The position numbers were made by a program, and so were the translations under genes. Positions 26,602 through 35,381 of a stretch of 64,000 nucleotides of DNA are shown one piece after another. Source of the DNA: Candidatus Tectimicrobiota bacterium (GTDB lineage Bacteria; JACPUC01); assembly GCA_016192455.1 (NCBI GenBank), contig JACPUC010000007.1:124001-188000 (forward strand), read 5' to 3'. Under the pieces are notes generated by a model. It did no database searches, was not told the origin of the DNA, and saw nothing but the letters and a program-made list of their open reading frames with translations. The number at the start of each line of letters is the position of its first letter. Position 1 is the first letter of the stretch.

Positions 26602-27183
26602 GCTCGTTGTCCTGAAAGGAGATCGCCATGATGCGAAGCGGCTGGCTCCCCCGGCCCAGGAAGCCATGCCTCCATCGTACCAAACTCCTACCGCTGACCC
26701 TTCCCCCTACTATCCTTGTCCATACACTTTAGTATCGGCTTCCTGCACATGAACTTGACGACCGGAGCGAGAAAAACTAAGCCAATGAAGTTGAACAAGT
26801 ACATTCATTATCCTTAACAATCATGCCTTTACCCATATCACAACTCACTTGATACTGGGAGATGCGACGTTCAGCTCCATGATGATGCGGCAGTAACAGC
26901 GGCGCCCTTCAGCTTCCTTGAAGAGCGGTTGCCGAAGTCTTGCGTTGAGGTGCGTGGATGGGGAGAGCGGAGTGCATGGCGATGGGGAGATGGGGGTTCC
27001 ACCTCACCCGGACTGCGGCCTGCCTCTGCCGGTTGGGGCTGCCCGCCGACGCGCCTGTCACCGGCGCGAGGCGCAACGGCATTGAATGCCTCGGCAGACA
27101 CCATAGCCCGCAACCAGGAGAGATCTCCGAAGACGAGCATGGTTGCCTGTGCTGCGCCCCGATCGAGCTCGCCGAGCGCCGCC
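26602..27183. other. Intergenic region, partly AT-rich
   Basis: Between the hybrid kinase and the hypothetical gene at 27184, both on minus. Bases 26690-26870 are clearly AT-richer than the surroundings and probably carry the kinase promoter, but no clean -35/-10 pair was found. The remainder (26930-27180) is GC-rich without a credible frame. Confidence 0.55.
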
Positions 27184-27774
27184 TTACCCTGCGGCTTTCT
27201 GCGCATTGCGCTGCGCTTTGGCAGCTTTTGCCGCGGCCACCTTGGCGGCGATATCAGCCTTCGCCGACTCGTCAAGACCGCCACCCGTGGCCTTTTGAGG
27301 CGCGGCTGCTGCCGGGGTGGGTTTCCCCTTCTCTTTCCTGGACTCGGCGGCTGCCAGCGTAGCAGGATCGACGCGCGGCAATGGGTTTGTTGACTGAATT
27401 GTCACCATCCACTTCGACATGGCGCGTTCATGAATTTCCAGGGTGCTCTCCGTGAGCGACTGCACGAGCTGCTGCAGCTCCGGATAATCGCCAATGTGGT
27501 TCTGCATGCTGCGGAGCTGGCTCGTCTTGTAGTAGATCAAGCCCTCCAGCTTGAAGAGCCCAAGTTTCTCCAGGCGATCGAACCAGGCGAGGATCTCATC
27601 GCGGTGCGCGTCAAAGGAGATGCGCACACGATCGGCAATGGCATCAGGGCAGCCTATGCAGATGGTAGGCTCCCGGAAGGCATGCGTGAGGAACCTGCGG
27701 GTGACGTCGGTCTCGCTGGCCTCCAGGACCTCCTGCGCCAACCGGGCGTAATCGACTGCGGTGGCGTTCCCCAT
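27184..27774 (-). CDS. Hypothetical protein with Ala/Lys-rich tail
   Basis: Not recognised. 196 residues, soluble and largely helical. The first 130 residues look globular (RRFLTHAFREPTICIGCPDA; FDRLEKLGLFKLEGLIYYK; SQLRSMQNHIGDYPELQQLV). The last 50 are low-complexity Ala/Lys/Pro (AAKVAAAKAAKAQRNAQKAA), resembling nucleic-acid-binding tails of bacterial histone-like proteins. ATG 27774 follows GAGG at suitable spacing, and a plausible promoter lies 120 bases upstream. It lies next to a transposase scar. The two cysteines (CIGC) could bind metal, but there is no second pair. Confidence 0.7.
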   Translation of the reverse strand: MGNATAVDYARLAQEVLEASETDVTRRFLTHAFREPTICIGCPDAIADRVRISFDAHRDEILAWFDRLEKLGLFKLEGLIYYKTSQLRSMQNHIGDYPELQQLVQSLTESTLEIHERAMSKWMVTIQSTNPLPRVDPATLAAAESRKEKGKPTPAAAAPQKATGGGLDESAKADIAAKVAAAKAAKAQRNAQKAAG

Positions 27775-27895
27775 GGTCAGCCTCGTCCCTGTCGAATTGG
27801 ATCCATGATGGAAGTAATCAACCGTGCGGAGGTTGAAGAGCTGTATGCGTCTGGGTTCGGTGCCACTAGAACGCCACTGCCCTCTTGGTGGAGAG

Positions 27896-27924
27896 AGTAT
27901 AACCTGCTTCTTGCGGCGAAGCAA
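27896..27924 (-). promoter_or_regulatory. Candidate sigma70 promoter for the 27184-27774 gene
   Basis: On the minus strand: TTGCTT (27924-27919), 17-base spacer, TATACT (27901-27896), leaving a leader of about 115 bases. Confidence 0.45.
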
Positions 27925-27948
27925 ATCGAGACGCTGCCAGGGGTACTG

Positions 27949-28218
27949 TCAAGAGTTTTGTGTGAAAGAGCGTTTGCGAGGGCGGTGCTCCCACTGGGTG
28001 TTGAGATGGTGCGGGACGCGGTAGCTGATGCGCTCCAGGGAGTCCTTGTTGGTGAAGCCTCCCATCGCGCGGCTGCGGCGGCGCGCCTCGCGGCAACAGC
28101 GCTCGGTAGGGTTGTTGGTCCGGAGCGTCGGCCGCAAGGCGGGCGGCCGACGGAAGTGCGCCGGCAGTTCCCCACGGGCCTTCGGCCCACCCGCAAGGTG
28201 ATGAAAATAAGCGGACAC
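27949..28218 (-). pseudogene. IS256-family transposase C-terminal remnant
   Basis: The frame encodes TLRTNNPTERCCREARRRSR followed by AMGGFTNKDSLERISY and HLNTQWEHRP. This matches the conserved end of IS256/Mutator-type transposases (RTTNxIER..xEVRRRTRxM, then an aromatic xxWE block). Only about 90 residues remain; the DDE catalytic part and the insertion-sequence ends are missing, so this is a dead scar. No terminal inverted repeats or target duplication were identified. Confidence 0.65.
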
Positions 28219-28250
28219 TTCTTTCTCGGCAGCCTTTCATCCCATCGACC

Positions 28251-28278
28251 GTAGGGGCGGTTCGCGAACCGCCCCTAC
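28251..28278. repeat. Perfect 28-bp palindrome (REP-like)
   Basis: Half-site GTAGGGGCGGTTCG followed by its exact reverse complement, with no spacer. The same GTAGGGGCG terminus recurs at 28602 and, inverted, at 28680, so this is a repeat family rather than a single operator. Confidence 0.8.
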
Positions 28279-28291
28279 CATCGGCATGCTA

Positions 28292-28355
28292 GGAACCACA
28301 GATGAACACTGATGGACACTGATATTTGTGTGAACCCGTGTCCATCAGTGGTTCC
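28292..28355. repeat. Solo copy of the GxxExxY-flanking inverted repeat
   Basis: Starts GGAACCACAGATGAACAC and ends CCATCAGTGGTTCC, forming an imperfect hairpin of 10-mer units. Bases 28328-28354 are the exact reverse complement of 2063-2089. No gene lies inside. Confidence 0.8.
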
Positions 28356-28376
28356 TTCCCCTACCTTCTAATCGCC

Positions 28377-28434
28377 CTCTGCGTCTCCGCGGTGCACTCC
28401 ATTGAACCGCAGAGACGCAGAGCACGCAGAGGTG
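28377..28434. repeat. Second interspersed repeat family (cgcagagacgcagag type)
   Basis: TCTGCGTCTCCGCGGT (28377-28392) pairs with ACCGCAGAGACGCAGA (28406-28421) with one mismatch, followed by another AGCACGCAGAGG unit. Similar sequences are known as dispersed repeats in many uncultured bacterial genomes. Confidence 0.7.
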
Positions 28435-28601
28435 AAGGACGCTGGCCGCGCGACCGTCAGCCTCATCATCGCGTAAAATCAAACACTTAGGGGTGATTTT
28501 TCCAAACAGTTCCGATGTGCCTCCGGCCCGCCCGCAAGAGCGTGAAAATGGGGTTTACAGTGAGCGACCGTCTCTCATGTCGAAGGGTTCGGCCCCCAGG
28601 T

Positions 28602-28680
28602 GTAGGGGCGCCGCTTGCTGCGCCCCAGCCTGGAGGCTCAAAGAGGGTGACTCAGCGGGCGGGGCAAGCCCCGCCCCTAC
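28602..28680. repeat. REP/MITE-like unit with GTAGGGGCG terminal inverted repeats
   Basis: Bounded by GTAGGGGCG (28602-28610) and CGCCCCTAC (28672-28680). Internal halves GCCGCTTGCTGCGCCCC and GGGCGGGGCAAGCCCC form further stems. It shares its ends with the palindrome at 28251. Confidence 0.65.
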
Positions 28681-29118
28681 GGCTCTGCACATCCCGGCCG
28701 CTGTGACTCGTACGGTGGCAAACCTGCAAGGTCGTCAAATCAACCACTTCGAGGTTCTTTTTCCCAAGCGTGGCGGCGAGGTTCTTCTCCGGGTGCTGCA
28801 GGACCTCGGGGTAGGCAGGGGGCTGAGGCTCCTCCCTGGAGGAACTCTCTCCGGCGCGGCAGAGGGCGCGCCTCGAGAGCGCAGCCTTTGGCGTTCCAGG
28901 CTTGTCCTTCGCCGGCGGCGAGGTTATATTGGTGGGCAGCGAGGTTGTCTGTTGTGACGTGGGGTGGCGCCGGTGGGTGGTGCGCCCCTTTTATCTTCGG
29001 GCAGGCATACTTCCAAAGAGGCGGCGCCTGCCTTCTTGCTGAATAGGGTCGGGTGCGGAAGGGCCAGGCCTTCAGGGTGGGGCCGGCGCGATGTCCTGCA
29101 ATCTGCGGGGGTAGAGCG
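28681..29118. other. Intergenic region, no firm gene
   Basis: Follows the repeat cluster. A plus-strand frame (28493-28957) is open but runs through the repeats and has no recognisable domain. The last bases hold GGGGGTAGAGCG, the ribosome-binding site of the next gene. Confidence 0.5.
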
Positions 29119-29751
29119 ATGCCAACGTTAAAGCAGCAACTCTTTCAACAGAGTGCCGCAGAGAGGGTGAAGCGCCTCGTTGCCGAGTACAAGAAGCGTT
29201 ACGAACCGAAGAAAGAAGACCGCTTTCACTTTGACGGCATCACCTATGAGTTTGGCCCGCCGGTCGCGGCCCAAGGGGGGATCGAGTTTGAGATCAGCTC
29301 GAAGATCCCGCATGAAGAGTTCGTCGATGCCGAGTTTCGCAAGCGCTACTTCAGCGAAGTTCGCAAGATTATGATGAAGGGCGAGAAACGCCCCATCGCC
29401 ATTGACATGGAAAACATCATCCGCGAGCTCGGCAGCGATGAGGTGAAGGCGCGGGAGTATGTCAAGCTTCGCTACTTCTATAAAGACAGCGAGCTCTATG
29501 ACGAGGAGGAAATTCGCTGCCAAGCCGACGACTATCGCAAGCCGGGGAGCAAGAAAACGCCGCCCAAGTACAATGGCATCAACACGCTGGAAGGAAACCT
29601 GCTGGTTGATGCGGTGGCGGAGAAGATCTGCGAGCAGGCCAGGCTGACGATGGATGCCTTGGTAGCCGCCAACCAGGAGGTGCGGGTCAGCCTTGGCAAG
29701 CAGCGCGGCTCGAAGAGCGGCAAGGAAAAAGCGACAACCTCGGCTTCCTGA
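29119..29751 (+). CDS. Hypothetical soluble charged protein
   Basis: Not recognised. 210 residues, rich in Lys, Glu and Arg, no TM or signal. Visible parts: a basic N-terminal helix (ERVKRLVAEYKKRYEPKKED), a mixed alpha/beta centre (RFHFDGITYEFGPPVAAQGG; HEEFVDAEFRKRYFSEVRK), a Tyr-rich acidic helix (YVKLRYFYKDSELYDEEE), a helix near the C-terminus and a Lys/Ser tail. Codon use is like the neighbours, so it is probably a resident gene. ATG 29119 has GGGGG seven bases upstream; the frame extends further upstream without homology. A clear terminator follows, so it is probably monocistronic. Confidence 0.75.
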   Translation: MPTLKQQLFQQSAAERVKRLVAEYKKRYEPKKEDRFHFDGITYEFGPPVAAQGGIEFEISSKIPHEEFVDAEFRKRYFSEVRKIMMKGEKRPIAIDMENIIRELGSDEVKAREYVKLRYFYKDSELYDEEEIRCQADDYRKPGSKKTPPKYNGINTLEGNLLVDAVAEKICEQARLTMDALVAANQEVRVSLGKQRGSKSGKEKATTSAS

Positions 29752-29785
29752 GGGTAGCCGAGTTAACCGCTCACGATAGCGCCGC

Positions 29786-29816
29786 AAACGGGAGGAACTC
29801 CACATCCTCCCGTTTT
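29786..29816 (+). terminator. Rho-independent terminator
   Basis: AAACGGGAGGA (29786-29796) pairs perfectly with TCCTCCCGTTT (29805-29815) around an 8-base loop, ending in TTTT. It lies 35 bases after the 29119-29751 gene and is the best intrinsic terminator in the window. Confidence 0.85.
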
Positions 29817-30071
29817 CGCTGTTCCGGAGTGGTGTTGAGAGCAGGGAATGAAGCCGTGGCGGCAGGCACCTCATCTCGCCAGGCTGCGCCTTCCCGGGTA
29901 GGGAGCGCGGGCGAGGGGCTTCCACTCTTTGTTGATGACGAGACCTTCCGCCGCCGCGGCGCCGCCACCCCGGCGCCAGCCCTCTCCCCCCGAGACCTCC
30001 CCTCCTGACGGCAGCGTTCGTCTCCTCGGCGCTCAACTCCCTGCCGACCTCAGGTGGCCGGCGGGCGTCCC

Positions 30072-30767
30072 CTACCTGCGCCTCGCGTCGCCGTTGCGAG
30101 AGACACGCCTTGCCGTATTCCACATCCGTCCGCTCGCGGTGTGCGCACTCATGGCCCGGCTGACTTTCTTCAAGGCGTTGTTCTGAATCTGCCGCACCCT
30201 CTCCCGCGTCAGCCGCAGGGAACGACCAATTTCCTCCAGGGTGCGCGGCAACGAACCATTCAATCCCAGCCGATGCAGCAGAACATGCACTTCCATGGGA
30301 CTCAGGCCGTCGCCAAGGTTCGTGAGGCGGTGGCGGTTCTTCTGCAGGTAGGCCACAACGCCGGGATGAGAGCTCGGCGCCTGGGGGCCGGAATGACCAA
30401 ACTGCGGACGTCGCGGTATGTCGTACTCGCGCAGGCGAGCGAGGATGGTGGACTTGCTGATTTTGCATTGCTGCGCAATGCGGCTGGCGGTGGCGCCAAG
30501 ATCCTGGTACTGATGCCGCAACCAGCCCTCCTCGACGGCGATCTTCCGGGAGTGCGGCTTGTGCGGCATCTCGATGTCCGCCTCGAACTTCGCCTCATCG
30601 AGGTGCAACGTCTCGATCAAACGGTGTAAACTCTTGCGACTAGGAATGCGGTTCTTCTTCTCGAAATAGTAGATCGTCGTTGCGCTCAGTCCACTGAGCC
30701 GGCTTAACTCCTTTCGTGAGATGCCCAGAACCTTGCGAATTTCCTTCAGCTTCTGATCAATCCGCAT
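30072..30767 (-). CDS. Three-part DNA-binding regulator: XRE HTH, second HTH, sigma70 region 4
   Basis: 231 residues made almost only of DNA-binding helices. N-terminal XRE/Cro HTH (about 5-55: LGISRKELSRLSGLSATTIY). Middle segment (about 78-120) with ATASRIAQQCKISKSTILAR, a recombinase- or resolvase-like HTH. C-terminal segment (about 160-205) with RTLEEIGRSLRLTRERVRQI, the sigma70 region 4 helix-turn-helix that binds -35 elements. No sigma region 2 is present, so it is not a complete sigma factor. ATG 30767 follows a GGGGGTG stretch. A perfect TTGACA promoter lies 165-195 bases upstream in an AT-rich island. Targets are unknown. Confidence 0.85.
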   Translation of the reverse strand: MRIDQKLKEIRKVLGISRKELSRLSGLSATTIYYFEKKNRIPSRKSLHRLIETLHLDEAKFEADIEMPHKPHSRKIAVEEGWLRHQYQDLGATASRIAQQCKISKSTILARLREYDIPRRPQFGHSGPQAPSSHPGVVAYLQKNRHRLTNLGDGLSPMEVHVLLHRLGLNGSLPRTLEEIGRSLRLTRERVRQIQNNALKKVSRAMSAHTASGRMWNTARRVSRNGDARRR

Positions 30768-30933
30768 AGCATTGCACCCCCCAACATGCTTCGCCCAGGC
30801 GATAGCAGGGGACCACGCCCAGCACCTCCAGGCCCGAACCGGGGAACGTTTCGGGGCGCCAGGCTCCTTGATGATCAGGATGAGACTAACGTAAACGTGC
30901 TTGCGGCAGCTTTACAGAAACTTAATTAACGCA

Positions 30934-30962
30934 GGGATAGTTTTGCAGAAAAGTTGTGTCAA
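30934..30962 (-). promoter_or_regulatory. Candidate promoter for the XRE/sigma-4 regulator
   Basis: Minus strand: perfect TTGACA (30962-30957), 17-base spacer, TATCCC (30939-30934). The -35 is consensus, the -10 weak, as for activator-dependent promoters. Confidence 0.5.
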
Positions 30963-31020
30963 GTCAACAAGATTTCCGCATCAATCTTAAGGTAAAATCT
31001 AGGATAACATTGGAAAGATA

Positions 31021-31049
31021 TTGAAAAGTCTGCATAATGTTAATATGTA
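31021..31049 (+). promoter_or_regulatory. Candidate plus-strand promoter in AT-rich island
   Basis: TTGAAA (31021-31026), 17 bases, TATGTA (31044-31049). It would give a leader of about 500 bases for the PilZ gene, or drive an unannotated RNA. Confidence 0.35.
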
Positions 31050-31565
31050 GAATTTCTTCCCTAAGATGCCTTGCCGCTGGGACTTCGAGGAGAAGGGGAG
31101 GAATTGCTGTCAGGGTGACAGCGCTAAACCCTTACAAAATCGGGGAAAAGGTTCAACTGCTCTGGAGCCACGCTCAAGGTCCACGCCGCAGCGTCCGATA
31201 CAACCAGAGGAGGCCGCTGCGCGATTGCCGCTGCCGCGGTCCGCAGGCGTGCCGGGGATCGCACCTCCTGATAGCATGACTGCCATGGCCGCCCGCTCAG
31301 GCAAGACCTCTCTGCAGATAGACAGGAGAGGAGCGCTTCGGTATCGGTCACTGCGGCAGCGCGCCGCCGCCTGGTGGAGACCGCTTCAGACACTCCTCTG
31401 GAGCGCTTCACCCACCAGGCGTCCCCTTCTGGCGTGCCAGTCCCGGCGTTGCGGTGCCGGCAAGGCCAGCAGGTTGAGCCGCGCCCGATTACAGGCTAGG
31501 GTGAAGATGCGAATTCGCCGCCAAGCCGAGAACTCCCCCCCCACGAAGCCACAGGTGTTCCGGAG

Positions 31566-32186
31566 ATGAATGGAGCCTTGCGTCACTTGACCATCGGCGC
31601 CCAGCTTGAGTTGCTGGAGCACCGCCTGCGGGCTACGCAGCAGTATGCCAGCACCCTGATTGGATGGAAACCCGAGACGTTCATCATTGTGGACGTTTCC
31701 GGCGCTTCGCCGGAGAGTCTCGAGCTTCCCCTCGGGGCTATCCTGCACGCGCGCTTTGAGAGGTCCAGCAAGCTCTTCACCTTCGAGACCAAGGTGATCA
31801 GCCTGGAGCCCAAGCCATGTCCCCTGCTCTTCCTCAGCTACCCCAGTCTGGTGAAGGAGCTAGCGATGCGGCGGCATCGCCGTATGCTTACGACGATCCC
31901 GGTCACCATCTTCAGTGTGCTGACGAACAAGGGGACCATCCTCGACCTGAGCGAGGGGGGCGCACTCGTCCATACGGACACGGAGATTCCCTCCGGGAGC
32001 ACCGTCTTCCTCTCCTTCCAGCTCCCGAACGGCGACCGCGTCGAGCATTGCAAGTGCTGGGTACGCCACACCAAGCTGGCTACGGCGCAGCCGGGGTATC
32101 AACTAGGGCTGGAGTTCGTTGACATCGAAAACTCCTTCGAGCGCCGCAGCCTGCAGCCCGAGCCCGGCTACTCCTTCATCGGCTAG
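31566..32186 (+). CDS. YcgR-like PilZ domain c-di-GMP receptor
   Basis: 206 residues. The N-terminal PilZN/YcgR-N-type domain (about 8-90) has IGWKPETFIIVDV and a flavodoxin-like GAILHARFERSSKLFTFETK. The C-terminal PilZ domain (about 100-195) keeps MRRHRR (RxxxR) and DLSEGG (DxSxxG), so it should bind c-di-GMP. YcgR proteins brake flagella; other homologues control pili or exopolysaccharide. No motility gene is in the window. A weak AGGTG precedes the ATG. Confidence 0.88.
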   Translation: MNGALRHLTIGAQLELLEHRLRATQQYASTLIGWKPETFIIVDVSGASPESLELPLGAILHARFERSSKLFTFETKVISLEPKPCPLLFLSYPSLVKELAMRRHRRMLTTIPVTIFSVLTNKGTILDLSEGGALVHTDTEIPSGSTVFLSFQLPNGDRVEHCKCWVRHTKLATAQPGYQLGLEFVDIENSFERRSLQPEPGYSFIG

Positions 32187-32488
32187 CGCCGCGTCTGACA
32201 CGTTCGCTGACAAATTCGATCCGTGGCGCCTGGCAGGTCCCGCGCTGTCCGCGGGCGAGCGCCACAGCGCAGGCTCATGAAGCCGCGCCTCGGCTCGGCT
32301 CTCCTTGCTCCTCGACACCCCCAGGCGCCGCAACGCCTGCTTCCCCAACCGGCGCCGGACCACCCGCCTGAGCGCTGTTCCTCCTCCATCCTACCCCGCC
32401 CAGCAAACTGGGGACCGATCTCGTCCTTTGCGTCCCGGTGTGTCCCGGGCTGGAGAGCGCAACGCCCCTTGGGGTGAACTCGGTTCCT
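32187..32488. other. Convergent spacer, nothing seen
   Basis: About 300 bases between the 3' ends of the PilZ and NtrC-type genes. No hairpin with a T-run, repeat or frame worth calling. Confidence 0.5.
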
Positions 32489-33850
<1,362 letters not shown>

Positions 33851-34049
33851 GGAACCCCCTCTCGCCGCATCCCACCCCTGCCCGCAGCAGCAGAAGCCTC
33901 TCACGCACGGGCCGAAGACGTGCTATCTTGAATATACTCCCATCGTGGGACAAAATGACACATTCTTTTCCCATCTTCAACGTTCAGGAAGCGCCGTTTG
34001 CTCTTTGGGCCGTGCCAGGCCCAGGAACGCAGGTGCGGCGGCGGAAGCG

Positions 34050-34643
34050 ATGCGTATCCAATCGGCAGAGCACGTAGCCAGCGCCGTCTATCCCGGCCAG
34101 TACCCGCGCAAGCCCCTCCCCGAGGTCGCCCTGGTGGGGCGCTCGAACGTGGGCAAGTCGTCGCTGCTGAACGTGCTCATGAACCGCAAGGGGCTGGCGC
34201 GCACCAGCTCGGAACCGGGCAAGACGCGGCTCGTGAACTTCTACGAGGTCAACGGCAGGCTGCGTCTGGTCGACCTCCCCGGCTACGGCTACGCCAAGGT
34301 GCCGGAATCGGTGCGGCGCTCCTGGATGGGCATGATCGAGAAGTACGTGGCGCGCGAAGGATTCCTGCGGGCCGTCCTGCATATCCTCGATGCCCGCCAC
34401 GCCCCCTCGGCCAACGATCTCCTGGTGCGCGACTTCTGCAGCGACATGCCCTACGAGGTGATCACCGTCATCACCAAGATGGACAAGCTCAAACAGAGTG
34501 AACGGCAGCGCCAGGTGCGCCTCATCGCCGATTCCCTGGCGCTAGCCGAGCAGCCAATCTGCTTCTCAGCGGTGACAGGGGAAGGGAGGAGCGTGCTCTG
34601 GCAGGCAATCACGCAGATTCTCGCAGCGGCGCCAAAGCCGTAA
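34050..34643 (+). CDS. engB: Ribosome biogenesis GTP-binding protein EngB/YsxC/YihA
   Basis: An essential TrmE-Era-like GTPase for late 50S assembly, 197 residues, normal length. G1 GRSNVGKSS, G2 Thr in SSEPGKTR, G3 DLPGYGYA, G4 TKMD, G5-like CFSAVTGEG. The EngB-typical PGKTRLVNFY is present. Start at ATG 34050 gives the standard N-terminus (MRIQSAEHV); frames upstream are open but unrelated. Confidence 0.96.
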   Translation: MRIQSAEHVASAVYPGQYPRKPLPEVALVGRSNVGKSSLLNVLMNRKGLARTSSEPGKTRLVNFYEVNGRLRLVDLPGYGYAKVPESVRRSWMGMIEKYVAREGFLRAVLHILDARHAPSANDLLVRDFCSDMPYEVITVITKMDKLKQSERQRQVRLIADSLALAEQPICFSAVTGEGRSVLWQAITQILAAAPKP

Positions 34644-34803
34644 CTGGTTCCGCTGCTCCGGCTCGGCATGGAGAGCAGAGCGGCGGGATTTCCATAGAAA
34701 GGCCGGAAATCGCCTCAGGACGATGCGGGTCGATTCGCCACCTCAGTGGTGAAGCAGGCCCTGCGCGCCTCCTCGCAGTGGAGGCGGTGCAGAGGAGGAG
34801 GTC

Positions 34804-35181
34804 ATGATAAAACTGGATCACTTCCACCACGCCACCCTCCCCATCACCGACAAGGGGCGGGCGGATGCGTTCTATGAGGAGCTGCTCGGCTTCCACCGCT
34901 TGCCACGCCCGCAGCTCAGCTTTGATGGCACCTGGCTGCGGCTCGGCGACATGCAGCTCCATCTCGTGGTGGTTGATGAGGAGGAGATGCGCACGCTGCG
35001 CCAGGGACGACAGGCGGTGCGGCACCTCGCCTTCATGATCAATGACTACGACGCCACCAAGCAGGCGCTGCAGGATGCCGGCATGCCCTTCCGTGAAAGT
35101 GTCGCGGGTACCAATCGCCAGCTCTTCTGCCAGGATCCGGATGGGAATGTTCTCGAGTTCATCCACCCCGGACCGGCTTGA
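34804..35181 (+). CDS. VOC (glyoxalase/dioxygenase fold) family protein
   Basis: 125 residues forming two beta-alpha-beta-beta-beta units. Metal-site candidates: His9 region (LDHFHHATLPI), QLHLVV, HLAFMIND, and Glu in DPDGNVLEFIHPGP near the end. These are standard positions in VOC proteins (glyoxalase I, extradiol dioxygenase, fosfomycin resistance). Substrate unknown. A strong GAGGAGGTC precedes ATG. Confidence 0.9.
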   Translation: MIKLDHFHHATLPITDKGRADAFYEELLGFHRLPRPQLSFDGTWLRLGDMQLHLVVVDEEEMRTLRQGRQAVRHLAFMINDYDATKQALQDAGMPFRESVAGTNRQLFCQDPDGNVLEFIHPGPA

Positions 35182-35381
35182 AGAAAGAGGCTGGAAAAGC
35201 TGGGGTGGGATCGAGGCCAGCCTCGGCGCCGGCGCAAAGCCAGTTCCTCCTTCGAACAGAAGGACTTCCGGTCGGCGGGCAAGGATTCCCCGCCGGGACG
35301 CGCCGCCGCGCGCCTGCATGGCGCCACCTTCCTCCCCGTCACCGCGGCTCCAACTCAGAAGAAGAGTTTCCGGCTCGCTCC

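Larger units (their letters stand above)
30768..31565. other. Divergent control region with AT-rich island
   Basis: Between the XRE/sigma-4 regulator (minus) and the PilZ gene (plus). Bases about 30880-31065 are strongly AT-rich, unlike the flanks, and carry promoter-like sequences pointing both ways. From 31070 to 31565 composition returns to GC-rich; frames on both strands there are open but not protein-like. Confidence 0.65.

Noticed and set aside
28493-28957. Plus frame through the repeat cluster
   Set aside because: Runs through REP-like DNA, no domain, no ribosome-binding site.
31386-31560. Possible transposase tail on minus (RIRIFTLACNRARLNLLALP)
   Set aside because: Faintly similar to insertion-sequence C-termini, but too short and without a conserved catalytic block to call.
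31066-31569. Plus frame upstream of the PilZ gene
   Set aside because: Arg/Ser/Pro-rich translation, no homology visible; overlaps the start of the PilZ gene.
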